The notes: generated from the letters alone by a model not told the origin. A stretch of DNA of 47,607 nt from Spirosoma spitsbergense DSM 19989 (GCF_000374085.1 NZ_KB893575.1:1-47607); one strand, 5' to 3'; counted from the stretch's first letter, positions 34,007 through 44,450 are shown. Made by a program: numbers and translations.

Positions 34007-34423
34007 AGTGAATTAGTGCAGCGTACCCGGATAATTGAATTAGTGGGGTGTTGATTTTATGACACCCCATCATGTGCCTTTGATGATACGGCTATTCGTT
34101 CAGAACAGAGCTCCGTTCAGTCTTGTAATCAGTTGTCACCACCCACCAGACGGGCGATGTTGCTTTTGACTACCTGACGGAAAGGTAGAAAGTGGCTGCC
34201 GATCATCCCCTAATCACCCACATTGACCCGGTCCGCCATCAGTGAACCAGATGCCCGGAAGGGGTGAACGCTGATCAGTGAAATGGTTAACGTTAGGGTG
34301 TTCCAGGCTATTGACCGTTTGGATCGGTCAGTATCCGTTCCCGGGTATCATTCCCTGCAATCCGCAGCCGCTCCTGTATTTAGGGGTGGCTTTTTTTTGA
34401 ACAATTAACTCAGTATCAGAAAA
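34007..34423. other. Non-coding region with two hairpins
   Basis: 417 bp without a supportable gene. A hairpin TGGGGTGT/ACACCCCA (34044-34069) could end the upstream operon. A second, T-tailed hairpin at 34367-34398 is listed separately. The stretch between has no open frame with codon character and might encode a small RNA or long 3' UTR. Confidence 0.5.
34367..34398 (+). terminator. T-tailed hairpin without an obvious upstream gene
   Basis: GCCGCTCCT-gtattt-AGGGGTGGC (9-bp RNA stem with two G-U pairs) followed by eight T. The nearest plus-strand gene ends 360 bp upstream. It also insulates operator copy C from read-through. Confidence 0.75.
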
Positions 34424-34472
34424 ATACAAACTTGTTTGTATGGATTTGCCCCTCCTCCATCTGCCATCTTTG
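34424..34472 (+). promoter_or_regulatory. Operator copy C and promoter of secreted protein 2
   Basis: Perfect palindrome ATACAAAC-TT-GTTTGTAT (34424-34441), 23 bp, then CATCTTTG (34465-34472). The leader starts TATCACCCAAACGGGACAA, as in copies A and B. Confidence 0.75.
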
Positions 34473-34540
34473 TATCACCCAAACGGGACAAACATTGCTC
34501 ATTTTAACCAACGGCCAACGGCCACAAACCAATCAGTATC

Positions 34541-34984
34541 ATGAAAAAAGTACTCAGTATCCTCGCCCTTTCCCTGATTGCCTTATCAGGATTTGCCCAA
34601 CCCGCCAAATACTCCTTCGAGGAGGTGTCGTACAGCGCCCGCGATAAAACAAAATGGGTGCAGATTTACTCATCCGACATTGTTGATGCGGATGGCGCAC
34701 CCAGGTACAGCGTTATCGCCCAAATTGATGTTCAGACGAACAAACTCAAGGAGTACTCGGTCTATCTGTCGGAAACCGGAAAGTCTGGTTCGCTGTGTAT
34801 GAGTACCGTCAATCACATCAGTCACCTGTACTTAAGTACGCCCAACACGGGGGGCGTGGAGGCCTACGCCTGCCGTAACAAGTTTACCAACGTAGTTATC
34901 TATTTCCTGGCCGGTGCCACCACGTCGGATACATTTAAGTTTCTGATTCATGTGCCATCGGGCCCGCAGAATATTAAGATGTAG
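34541..34984 (+). CDS. Small secreted protein 2 of the operator regulon
   Basis: 147 residues. Signal peptide MKKVLSILALSLIALSGFAQ. The mature protein (about 127 residues) looks beta-rich with two Cys (SLCMS and AYACRN). It contains VDADGAPRYSVIAQID, comparable to SDSEGEPVYSVALTA in secreted protein 1, suggesting distant paralogy. It ends in a basic SGPQNIKM tail. No family recognised. Transcribed alone, between operator copy C and a strong terminator. Confidence 0.75.
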   Translation: MKKVLSILALSLIALSGFAQPAKYSFEEVSYSARDKTKWVQIYSSDIVDADGAPRYSVIAQIDVQTNKLKEYSVYLSETGKSGSLCMSTVNHISHLYLSTPNTGGVEAYACRNKFTNVVIYFLAGATTSDTFKFLIHVPSGPQNIKM

Positions 34985-35041
34985 TCCGGTGCGGGACTAC
35001 TGACTGAACCCGGCACAAATTATCCTCTTTTTAACCCGTTC

Positions 35042-35080
35042 AATCGCCAGCGAAAGACTCCGGTCTGTTCGCTGGCGATT
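35042..35080 (+). terminator. Terminator of secreted protein 2
   Basis: A 13-bp perfect stem (AATCGCCAGCGAA and complement) extended by AGAC-TCCG-GTCT with a single bulged G. Confidence 0.8.
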
Positions 35081-35142
35081 ATAGTTTCATGTCTGCCTGA
35101 GTTTAGGTTGTGAGCAGTTGTTTTGTGCTGATAATGAGTAAA

Positions 35143-35191
35143 ATACAAACTTGTTTGTATGGATTGGCGGGGGCGGGAATTGCCACCTTTG
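35143..35191 (+). promoter_or_regulatory. Operator copy D and promoter of the outer-membrane barrel gene
   Basis: Perfect palindrome ATACAAAC-TT-GTTTGTAT (35143-35160), 23 bp, then CACCTTTG (35184-35191). The leader after the -7 box differs from copies A-C. Confidence 0.75.
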
Positions 35192-35218
35192 TCGGGTAAT
35201 CCAGACACGAAAAAGCTT

Positions 35219-36958
35219 GTGAAAACGTCTTTTCTTTTCCTCTTCCTCAACATACTGTCAGGCAGTCTGACAATGGCCGGTAACGGATCGGCGCGTCTGG
35301 ATACCGCAACCGTGCCACAGCCGGACTCCACCCGCCCCGCCCAACCCGCCTTAACCATTACCGGCGATCTTGACCTGACAAAAAGCGTCTATGCCATGCG
35401 GGGTCAGGAGGGGGCTTCGGCTTCTGCGCAGCATACGCCCTGGTACCTGACGGGTAGTCTGGTTCTGGCAACCCGCTCTGGCTGGATCATTCCCCTTCAG
35501 GCCGTGTGGAGTTCGCCCGCCAGCAGCAACGGGCAGACCTACAATACCATTGGCGTTAGTCCACGCTACAAAAACTGGCTGACGCTGCACGGAGGGTACC
35601 GCAATCTGGAGTTTTCGCCCTTTACGCTGGCGAGTCATACCGTACTGGGCGCGGGCGTCGAACTGAATCCGGGCCTGTTACGGGTTGGTCTGATGGCGGG
35701 GCAGTTCAGCAAAGCCGTTGAGGCAACCGCAACCGACCCCGACCGGGTGGCCACCTTCCGGCGGATGGGCTACTGCGCCAGAATTGGCGTTGGCAATGAC
35801 CGGACTTACCTCGATGTAATTTTGCTTAACGCAGCCGACGATGCCCAGTCTATCCGGCCCGATACCCTGGGTTACCTGACGCCCGCCCAAAACGTGGTGC
35901 TGGGGTTGAGTGGCCGGATTCGGACCAATCGGAACATAACAGTCGAGCTGGATGCGGCTGGCAGTGCCTATACCAGCGATACCCGCGCTGAACCGTTGCC
36001 TGCAACATCGGCCGATAGTCGGCTGCACTACGTACACTACCTGAACGGAGTCAAAAAATCAATTTCTGTCAATTCATCCACCAGCATCCGTACGGCAGTA
36101 CAGGCATCGCTGAACTACCGCCTGAACTGGGTCGACCTGCGCCTGCGGTACAAGCGCGTTGAACCCGGCTATCAGTCCATGGGGGCGTACTACATGCAAA
36201 CCGACATCGAACGGATTACGGTAGCTCCCACCATCCGGCTGTTTAAAAATCGACTCCAGTTTCGGACCAGCGCAGGCTGGCAGCACGACAACCTGAACAA
36301 TCAGAAGCGTACCCGAACCAACCGGCTGATTGGCTCCGTAAGCGTCTCCTACACAACGAACAACAACCTGACGCTCGATCTGTCGGTATCGAATTACGGT
36401 ACTACGCAGCGGGCAGGCTACCGCCCCCTCAACGACACCACCCGGTTGGCCCAGAATAACCGAACCCTGTCGGGCAGCGTGTTCAAGTCCTGGACCGGAC
36501 AAAATAAACTGCACAATCTGACTGGTTCGGCAACGTACCAGGAATTGCAGGACCTTAACCCGTTTACCGCCGACAATAACTACAGTCAGAACTGGAACTA
36601 CACCGTTGGCTACACCCTGCAGCATCCCGCAGCCGGGCTGGACCTGAACCTGGGCTATACCTACACCTTCAGCCGGGCAGTGGAGCTGAGTTTTCTGTTT
36701 CACGGCCCCACCGTAAGCGTACAGAAAAAACTGGTTGCCGATAAGCTGAGCGCGTTGCTGATGGTTGGTTACCTCAGAAATGAAGAAACCCTTACCGGCG
36801 AAATGCAGCAGGGGTTTACACTGAACAACACCCTTACGCTCGACTACCAGCTAACGCCGGTGCACAGGCTGTCGATAAGCGGAACTGATAACCGCAGTCG
36901 GGGCGCGCAGTCCTACCGCCAGCAGCAGGCTACCGTTCAGTACACGGTGTCATTCTGA
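35219..36958 (+). CDS. Outer-membrane beta-barrel protein of the operator regulon
   Basis: About 579 residues from the GTG at 35219, which opens a signal peptide (KTSFLFLFLNILSGSLTMAG). An in-frame ATG at 35159 overlaps the operator and lies upstream of the predicted transcription start, so it is rejected. The mature protein is a series of amphipathic strands with aromatic residues, ending in Phe (VQYTVSF), as in outer-membrane barrels. There is no TonB plug domain or TonB box. Length would allow 20 or more strands. It may be a channel, receptor or assembly partner for the small secreted proteins (inference from shared operator). No family identified. Confidence 0.75.
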   Translation: MKTSFLFLFLNILSGSLTMAGNGSARLDTATVPQPDSTRPAQPALTITGDLDLTKSVYAMRGQEGASASAQHTPWYLTGSLVLATRSGWIIPLQAVWSSPASSNGQTYNTIGVSPRYKNWLTLHGGYRNLEFSPFTLASHTVLGAGVELNPGLLRVGLMAGQFSKAVEATATDPDRVATFRRMGYCARIGVGNDRTYLDVILLNAADDAQSIRPDTLGYLTPAQNVVLGLSGRIRTNRNITVELDAAGSAYTSDTRAEPLPATSADSRLHYVHYLNGVKKSISVNSSTSIRTAVQASLNYRLNWVDLRLRYKRVEPGYQSMGAYYMQTDIERITVAPTIRLFKNRLQFRTSAGWQHDNLNNQKRTRTNRLIGSVSVSYTTNNNLTLDLSVSNYGTTQRAGYRPLNDTTRLAQNNRTLSGSVFKSWTGQNKLHNLTGSATYQELQDLNPFTADNNYSQNWNYTVGYTLQHPAAGLDLNLGYTYTFSRAVELSFLFHGPTVSVQKKLVADKLSALLMVGYLRNEETLTGEMQQGFTLNNTLTLDYQLTPVHRLSISGTDNRSRGAQSYRQQQATVQYTVSF

Positions 36959-38966
<2,008 letters not shown>

Positions 38967-38977
38967 ACCAACCAATT

Positions 38978-39382
38978 ATGGACCAATCCGGGATGAATCT
39001 GAACGTGTTGCTGCCATTCCGGGTCTTCCTCAGCCTCCGGAACGTGCGCCGTATTGTGGTAGAAACGAATGCTGGTTCCTACGGTTTTTTGCCTCACCGT
39101 CTCGATTGTGTGGCCGCGTTGGTACCCGGTATCTTTACGTACGAAACCGATAAAGGAGCCATTCATTACGTAGCCGTAGACGAAGGCGTTTTGGTAAAAG
39201 CAGGTGCCGACGTGTCGGTATCCGTACGCAATGCCATTGGCGGGGCCGATCTTGGGAAGCTCCGGGAATCGGTAGAAAAGGAATTTATGCAGCAGGATGC
39301 GCAGGAACAGACGGTTCGCTCGGTGATGAAAAAAATGGAAACCAGTTTCATCTCCCGGTTAGAAAAGCTTCGGCAGGAATAA
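38978..39382 (+). CDS. atpC: N-ATPase subunit epsilon
   Basis: 134 residues. N-terminal beta-sandwich (about 6-90, NLNVLLPFRVFLS, GSYGFLPHRLDCVAALVPG) and a C-terminal helical part (about 95-134). It connects the rotor stalk to the catalytic head. Begins 11 bp after atpD. Confidence 0.92.
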   Translation: MDQSGMNLNVLLPFRVFLSLRNVRRIVVETNAGSYGFLPHRLDCVAALVPGIFTYETDKGAIHYVAVDEGVLVKAGADVSVSVRNAIGGADLGKLRESVEKEFMQQDAQEQTVRSVMKKMETSFISRLEKLRQE

Positions 39383-39384
39383 CC

Positions 39385-39711
39385 ATGAAATCGACCCCTG
39401 AAAAAACCGGTTCATCCTTCAGCCAGCAGATTGGCGAGCAGGAAAACCAGAAACTGAATGCCCAGCATGAAACAAAGCAGGGCGTCTGGTATGGATTGGG
39501 CATGTTTGGCATGATCGGCTGGTCTATTACGGTGCCCGTCTTACTGGGGACGGCATTGGGAGTCTGGCTGGATAACCACTACCCCGAATCGTTTTCCTGG
39601 ACCATCACCCTGCTGTTTTCAGGGCTTTTTTTGGGTTGCCTGACCGCCTGGACGTGGGTATCGACCGAAGAGAAAACAATGCATCAAAACAAGGAAAAAT
39701 CCGATGAATGA
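39385..39711 (+). CDS. atpQ: N-ATPase membrane protein AtpQ (AtpI/AtpZ-like)
   Basis: 108 residues. A hydrophilic, Gln/Glu-rich N-terminus (about 1-30) precedes two TM helices (about 37-60 and 72-94), as in the AtpI/AtpZ group. Begins 2 bp after atpC and overlaps atpR by 8 bp. Members of the N-ATPase operon in this position are thought to help assemble the rotor ring; direct evidence is limited. Confidence 0.85.
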   Translation: MKSTPEKTGSSFSQQIGEQENQKLNAQHETKQGVWYGLGMFGMIGWSITVPVLLGTALGVWLDNHYPESFSWTITLLFSGLFLGCLTAWTWVSTEEKTMHQNKEKSDE

Positions 39712-40018
39712 ATTCGTAAAAATTACACTGGCCGGACTGGCAGGCCTGGGCCTGGGTACCTTCTTCTTTTATGGCCTCTGGCTCACGGTCCGCAAAACAC
39801 TCACTACCAGCAGGCCCGCCCTCTGGATGCTGAGCAGTTTCATGATTCGGATGGGTATAACCGTTGCGGGCTTTTTCTACGTAGGAAACGGAAACTGGCA
39901 GCGACTGGTGGTTTGCCTGCTGGGGTTTGTCATTGCCCGTTATATGGTTACCTACCTCACCCGGTCTGCCGAAGCCCAACAACAACCGGTAGATAAATCG
40001 ATCAGCCATGCATCTTAG
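39704..40018 (+). CDS. atpR: N-ATPase membrane protein AtpR
   Basis: 104 residues with three predicted TM helices (about 5-28, 40-62, 64-85). Arg residues lie within or at the edge of helices (IRMGITVAGFFYV, VIARYMVTYL). AtpR is specific to N-ATPase operons. Overlaps atpQ by 8 bp and atpB by 11 bp. Confidence 0.85.
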   Translation: MNEFVKITLAGLAGLGLGTFFFYGLWLTVRKTLTTSRPALWMLSSFMIRMGITVAGFFYVGNGNWQRLVVCLLGFVIARYMVTYLTRSAEAQQQPVDKSISHAS

Positions 40019-40685
40019 CCCCGACGACGTTATCTTCTGGCAGTACGGGTTCATCACCATCAACCTGACGCTGGTTACGACCTGGGGATTGATGGTAGTG
40101 ATGGTCGTTGGCTCAGGGTTAATTACCCGGAAACTGAAAACGGGGCTACACATTTCCCGCTGGCAGTGCGCCCTCGAAATAATTGTTACGGGCATCAATA
40201 CCCAAATCGAGGAGGTTGGGTTACGTCAGCCCCAAAAATACATTGGCTTCATTGGCACGCTGTTTCTATTCATTGCCATCGCCAATATGTGCATCGTTTT
40301 TCCGGGATACGAACCCCCAACCGGCTCGTTATCAACCACTACTGCGCTTGCTCTGGGTGTATTTCTGGCGGTGCCCTTTTTTGGCGTCGAGCGGGGCGGG
40401 GTGCTCACGTACCTGAAATCATACCTGCAGCCAACCTTCATCATGCTTCCCTTCAACATTATCAGCGACATTACCCGGACGCTGGCCCTGGCGGTGCGTC
40501 TGTTCGGAAATATCATGAGCGGGGGCATGATCGTCGGTATTCTGCTGAGCATATCGCCCCTTATTTTCCCCGTCATCATGAACGTGCTGGGCTTACTGAC
40601 GGGGCTGGTACAGGCCTATATTTTTAGTATTCTGGCTACGGTGTACATCGCGGCCGTGGTGTCGAAACCCGATAAACAAACGTGA
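40008..40685 (+). CDS. atpB: N-ATPase subunit a
   Basis: 225 residues with five or six TM helices. The essential stator Arg is in LAVRLFGNIMSGG (R164), with a second Arg at 157. It forms the ion half-channels against the c-ring. Shorter than typical housekeeping a subunits, as is common for N-ATPases. A 253-bp gap with a strong hairpin element separates it from atpE. Confidence 0.93.
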   Translation: MHLSPDDVIFWQYGFITINLTLVTTWGLMVVMVVGSGLITRKLKTGLHISRWQCALEIIVTGINTQIEEVGLRQPQKYIGFIGTLFLFIAIANMCIVFPGYEPPTGSLSTTTALALGVFLAVPFFGVERGGVLTYLKSYLQPTFIMLPFNIISDITRTLALAVRLFGNIMSGGMIVGILLSISPLIFPVIMNVLGLLTGLVQAYIFSILATVYIAAVVSKPDKQT

Positions 40686-40709
40686 ATTTAAAATTTGATT
40701 TTGTTCAGT

Positions 40710-40882
40710 ATTATCCCGTAGGGATCAAACAGCGATGCGTCGGTAGAAACCCCGGGTAGCCAATGCAATCCAGCGTGCCGTAGGTACGCAACAATTGCGC
40801 GGGTTGCGTACCTACGGCACGCTTAGGCTTGAGGTGATTTTAATTTCTACCGACGCTTCGCTGTGAAGGCCCTACGGGCCAA
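40710..40882. repeat. Nested inverted-repeat element inside the N-ATPase operon
   Basis: An inner perfect 21-bp stem (40772-40792 with 40803-40823, built on GTGCCGTAGGTACGCAAC) with a 10-nt loop lies within outer arms 40730-40749 and 40844-40863 (CAGCGATGCGTCGGTAGAAA, one mismatch). Outermost are CCCGTAGGGA near 40715 and GGCCCTACGGGCC near 40868. The GTGCCGTAGGTACG and CGTCGGTAGAAA words recall dispersed Bacteroidetes intergenic repeats (from memory). It separates atpB from atpE. Confidence 0.8.
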
Positions 40883-40938
40883 AACATGGCCCACTGTTAA
40901 CCCGAATTCACGATCAACAAATACAACCAATCAAACCT

Positions 40939-41208
40939 ATGGATAGTATCACCATTATTGCCCTAGTCTCCATCATCACGGCGGGCTTCACCACGGGTGT
41001 CGGAACAATGTATCCGGCCCTGAGCGAAGGCAAAGCCGTTGTCGCGGCCCTGAGTTCCCTGGCCCAGCAGCCCGATGCGTCATCGACCATTACGAGAACC
41101 TTATTTGTGGGCCTGGCTATGATCGAATCGACCGCCATTTACTGTTTCGTCGTGTCGATGATTCTCATTTTCGCCAACCCATTCTGGAACCACTTCATCG
41201 CTAAATAA
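40939..41208 (+). CDS. atpE: N-ATPase subunit c (rotor ring)
   Basis: 89 residues forming two TM helices (about 5-42 and 52-82). The ion-carrying Glu is E63 in IESTAIY; the following Ser64, Thr65 and Tyr68 match the helix-2 sodium ligands known from Ilyobacter tartaricus. In helix 1 the Gln of sodium-type c subunits is not seen; instead there is PALSEGKAV with a Glu at 30. Ion choice (Na+ or H+) is therefore undecided. First gene after the hairpin element and 6 bp before atpF. Confidence 0.93.
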   Translation: MDSITIIALVSIITAGFTTGVGTMYPALSEGKAVVAALSSLAQQPDASSTITRTLFVGLAMIESTAIYCFVVSMILIFANPFWNHFIAK

Positions 41209-41214
41209 GCAGCT

Positions 41215-42012
41215 ATGCAAATCAACTGGTTCACTGTCATCGCACAGCTCTTTAATTTTATCCTGCTGGTGTGGCTGATGAAACGCTTTCTGTATGCCCC
41301 CATTCTGGCTGCCATCGACGAGCGGGAGAAGAAAATAAAGGCGCAACTCAACGACGCAAAAGATCAGAAAGCCGAAGCCAAAAAAGAGCAGGATGAGTTC
41401 AGTGCTAAAAATGCGGACTTCGATCAGCATAAAAAGGCGTTGATGGATGCCGCCATTGCCGAAACGCAGACCGAGCGGCAAAAACTGCTCGATGCTGCCC
41501 GAACCGACGCTGAAACCCTGCGCACTAAACAAGCCAGAGCGCTGGAAGAAATGCAGGCCAGCTTGCAGACCGATATTGCCAAAAAGACGCAGCAGGCCGT
41601 TTTCTCGATCACCCAAAAAGCACTGGTCGACCTGGCTTCCGTGAGCCTTGAGAGCCAGTCTGTAGCCGTTTTCATCGAACGACTCAGGCACCTGAAAGCC
41701 GATGAGAAACAGGCGTTTGTGGATGCGTTTCAGGCCGACAAAAAGCCGGTTCAGATAAAGAGCGCCTTTGCCTTGTCGGCCAGTCAGCAAACCGATGTGA
41801 AAGCCGCACTCACTAAACTCCTCGGCGCCAGTGCCGACGGCGCGTTTACGACAGACCCGGCTTTAATCAGCGGTATTTCCCTGATGGCCAACGGGTATAA
41901 GCTGGCCTGGAGCGTGGCAGACTACCTGACATCGCTCGAAAAAAGCATATCGGTACCAAAATCTGTGGCCCCGAAAAAAGAATCAGATACGAAAAAACAT
42001 GCCGTCAACTGA
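41215..42012 (+). CDS. atpF: N-ATPase subunit b with delta-like C-terminal domain
   Basis: 265 residues, about 100 longer than a usual b subunit. One N-terminal TM helix (about 7-27), then a charged coiled coil (about 30-130). The C-terminal part (about 178-245) resembles the C-terminal domain of the delta/OSCP subunit, including [20 protein letters not shown], then [14 protein letters not shown] and a [12 protein letters not shown] helix. No separate atpH exists in the operon, so this domain probably supplies the peripheral-stalk cap on the alpha subunits. Overlaps atpA by 14 bp. Confidence 0.9.
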   Translation: MQINWFTVIAQLFNFILLVWLMKRFLYAPILAAIDEREKKIKAQLNDAKDQKAEAKKEQDEFSAKNADFDQHKKALMDAAIAETQTERQKLLDAARTDAETLRTKQARALEEMQASLQTDIAKKTQQAVFSITQKALVDLASVSLESQSVAVFIERLRHLKADEKQAFVDAFQADKKPVQIKSAFALSASQQTDVKAALTKLLGASADGAFTTDPALISGISLMANGYKLAWSVADYLTSLEKSISVPKSVAPKKESDTKKHAVN

Positions 42013-43543
42013 CTTACGCGAATGCATAAACAGCACCTTCGATGACTTAATCACGGGCAGTGAAACGTTTACCCCTTCGCTGGTTCCCCGCGAGATCGGT
42101 ACGGTCATGAGCGTGTCGGCGGGCGTTGTCCGGGTGTCGGGGCTGCCGGGTGCGGGCTTCGACGAACTGCTGGCGTTTCCCGGCGGGCTATTTGGTATTG
42201 CCTATAACATCGATGAAACGGAGATCGGTGTTATTCTGCTGGGTGAAGATGACCGGCTGAACGTCGGCGACATGGTCGAGCGGACGGGCCGGGTCATGGA
42301 TGTTCCCGTGGGCGATGCATTGCTGGGACGGGTGATTACGCCCCTGGGAGAACCCCTGGACGACGGCGATCCGATTGCTACCCGGAAGCGACTCCCCATC
42401 GAGCGGCCTTCCCCGGCCATTATGGATCGGTTGCCGGTCACGGTTCCGCTGCAAACGGGTTTGAAAGTGATCGATGCGCTGATTCCCGTTGGTCGCGGGC
42501 AGCGCGAACTGATTTTAGGCGACCGGCAGACGGGTAAAACGGCCATTGCCCTCGACACGATTCTGAATCAGCGCGACAGGGAGGTGGTATGTATCTATTG
42601 CGCCATCGGCCAGCGGTCGTCTTCGGTGGCGAAAGTGATTGCCACCCTGCGCGAAACGAAAGCCCTGGACTATACCATTGTGATGGTAGCCGAAGGAAAT
42701 GACGCTCCCGGCCTGAAATACATTGCCCCCTATGCTGCCACCAGCGTAGCCGAGTATTTTATGGAACAGGGCCGCGATGTGCTGATTGTTTATGACGACC
42801 TGACCAATCACGCCCGGGCGTATCGCGAACTGTCGCTGCTGCTCCGGCGACCACCGGGCCGGGAAGCCTTTCCCGGCGATATTTTTTATATCCACTCCCG
42901 ATTACTGGAACGATCGACGCACCTGAGCCAGGAATTGGGCGGTGGGTCGCTGACGGCCCTGCCCATCATCGAAACCGAAGCGCAAAACATCTCGGCCTAC
43001 ATTCCGACGAACCTTATTTCCATCACCGACGGGCAGATCTACCTGTCGCCCAGCCTGTTCGAATCGGGTATTTTGCCGGCCGTTGATGTAGGTAAATCCG
43101 TTTCGAGGGTGGGTGGCAAGGCGCAGTTGCCCGCCTACCGATCCATTACGGGAAATCTGAAACTGGACTATTCGCAGTTTGAAGAACTGGAAAACTACGC
43201 CCGGTTTGGCACACGGCTCGATGAACATACGCAAACCGTGATTGAGCATGGCAAGCGGATTAGGAACTGGCTCAAACAACAGGAACTGCACCCGATGTCG
43301 GTGCCGGAGCAACTGGTCGTACTACTGGCCCTGACCAATGGCCTGTTTGATACGGTGCCGGTTGATAAAATGCCCGAAGCGCAAACGCTGCTGGCCGCGA
43401 GCAGCCTGAAACTCCCCGCCAAACTCCTGAAGCAACTCGTTTCGGAAGCAGACCTGAGCCAGGCCGATCACGACGCTATTCTGGCCAGTGCTAAAACGCT
43501 GCTGGCTCCTTTTCAAGCCCAGCCCGACCTAAAAACGACCTGA
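41999..43543 (+). CDS. atpA: N-ATPase subunit alpha
   Basis: 514 residues. Walker A GDRQTGKT (174-181), the non-catalytic nucleotide site, and conserved [20 protein letters not shown]. Full length for the family. Starts inside the end of atpF, 4 bp before atpG at its other end. Confidence 0.96.
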   Translation: MPSTDLRECINSTFDDLITGSETFTPSLVPREIGTVMSVSAGVVRVSGLPGAGFDELLAFPGGLFGIAYNIDETEIGVILLGEDDRLNVGDMVERTGRVMDVPVGDALLGRVITPLGEPLDDGDPIATRKRLPIERPSPAIMDRLPVTVPLQTGLKVIDALIPVGRGQRELILGDRQTGKTAIALDTILNQRDREVVCIYCAIGQRSSSVAKVIATLRETKALDYTIVMVAEGNDAPGLKYIAPYAATSVAEYFMEQGRDVLIVYDDLTNHARAYRELSLLLRRPPGREAFPGDIFYIHSRLLERSTHLSQELGGGSLTALPIIETEAQNISAYIPTNLISITDGQIYLSPSLFESGILPAVDVGKSVSRVGGKAQLPAYRSITGNLKLDYSQFEELENYARFGTRLDEHTQTVIEHGKRIRNWLKQQELHPMSVPEQLVVLLALTNGLFDTVPVDKMPEAQTLLAASSLKLPAKLLKQLVSEADLSQADHDAILASAKTLLAPFQAQPDLKTT

Positions 43544-43547
43544 GCCA

Positions 43548-44450
43548 ATGGATACGCTGGAAAGCCTGAGCCGAAAAATTGCCGGAGCCACCGATATTAA
43601 ATCCGTAGTTCGGACCATGAAAGCAATGGCCGCTGCCAACATTGGGCAGTATGAACTGGCGGTTGGTTCACTTGGCGATTACTACCGAACCGTGGCGCTT
43701 GGTCTCGTTGCCTGTTTCAGGGCTGAGCCAGTTAAGTCGGAAACCACAAAAATAGAACCCGTCAACACGCCTTTACCGGCGATTGGTGCCGTTGTTTTTG
43801 GGTCCGACCAGGGCCTGGTTGGTTCGTTTAACAATACCCTCGCCGATTTTGTCGGGCAGACGCTTGGGGCTTTGCCGGGCCAGAAAGAAATCTGGACGGT
43901 GGGCGAACGGGTTCAGCTAATACTATCGGATAGTGGCCTGCCGGTCAGTACCCATTTTCCGGTGCCTACATCGATCAATACCATTACCCCGCTGGTGGGG
44001 CAGATTCTGGTAAAAGCACAGGAAAGCCTTGAAAATGGCACCCTTACCGAATGCTACATCTTCCATAATCAGCCCAAAGCAGATACGGGCTACGTAGCCG
44101 TATGTAAGCGTCTGTTGCCGCTGGATACGCAGTGGAAACGGGAACTGACCGCGTTTGCCTGGCCAACGAAAACGATTCCTCAGGTAGCCGGAGAACCGCA
44201 AAATACCTTGCTGACCCTGATTCGCGAGTTTCTTTTCGTATCCTTATTCAGAGCCTGCGCTGAGTCGCTGGCCAGCGAAAATGCCAGTCGGCTCAAGGCC
44301 ATGCAACGGGCCGAAAAAAGCATCGACGAACTGCTGGACGATCTGGGGCATAAATACCACCGCACCCGTCAAAGCGCCATCGATGAAGAGTTGTTCGATG
44401 TTGTGTCGGGATTCGAAGCGTTGAAAGTTGATAAGGCTAAGGGGGAATAG
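43548..44450 (+). CDS. atpG: N-ATPase subunit gamma
   Basis: 300 residues. Long N- and C-terminal helices form the central coiled coil: SRKIAGATDIKSVVRTMKAM at the start and a C-terminal EKSIDELLDDLGHKYHRTRQ segment. The central part is Rossmann-like (GAVVFGSDQGLVGSFN). The C-terminal RTRQSAIDEELFDVVSG matches the RQxxITxEIxEIxxG pattern of gamma subunits. Last gene of the operon. Confidence 0.93.
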   Translation: MDTLESLSRKIAGATDIKSVVRTMKAMAAANIGQYELAVGSLGDYYRTVALGLVACFRAEPVKSETTKIEPVNTPLPAIGAVVFGSDQGLVGSFNNTLADFVGQTLGALPGQKEIWTVGERVQLILSDSGLPVSTHFPVPTSINTITPLVGQILVKAQESLENGTLTECYIFHNQPKADTGYVAVCKRLLPLDTQWKRELTAFAWPTKTIPQVAGEPQNTLLTLIREFLFVSLFRACAESLASENASRLKAMQRAEKSIDELLDDLGHKYHRTRQSAIDEELFDVVSGFEALKVDKAKGE

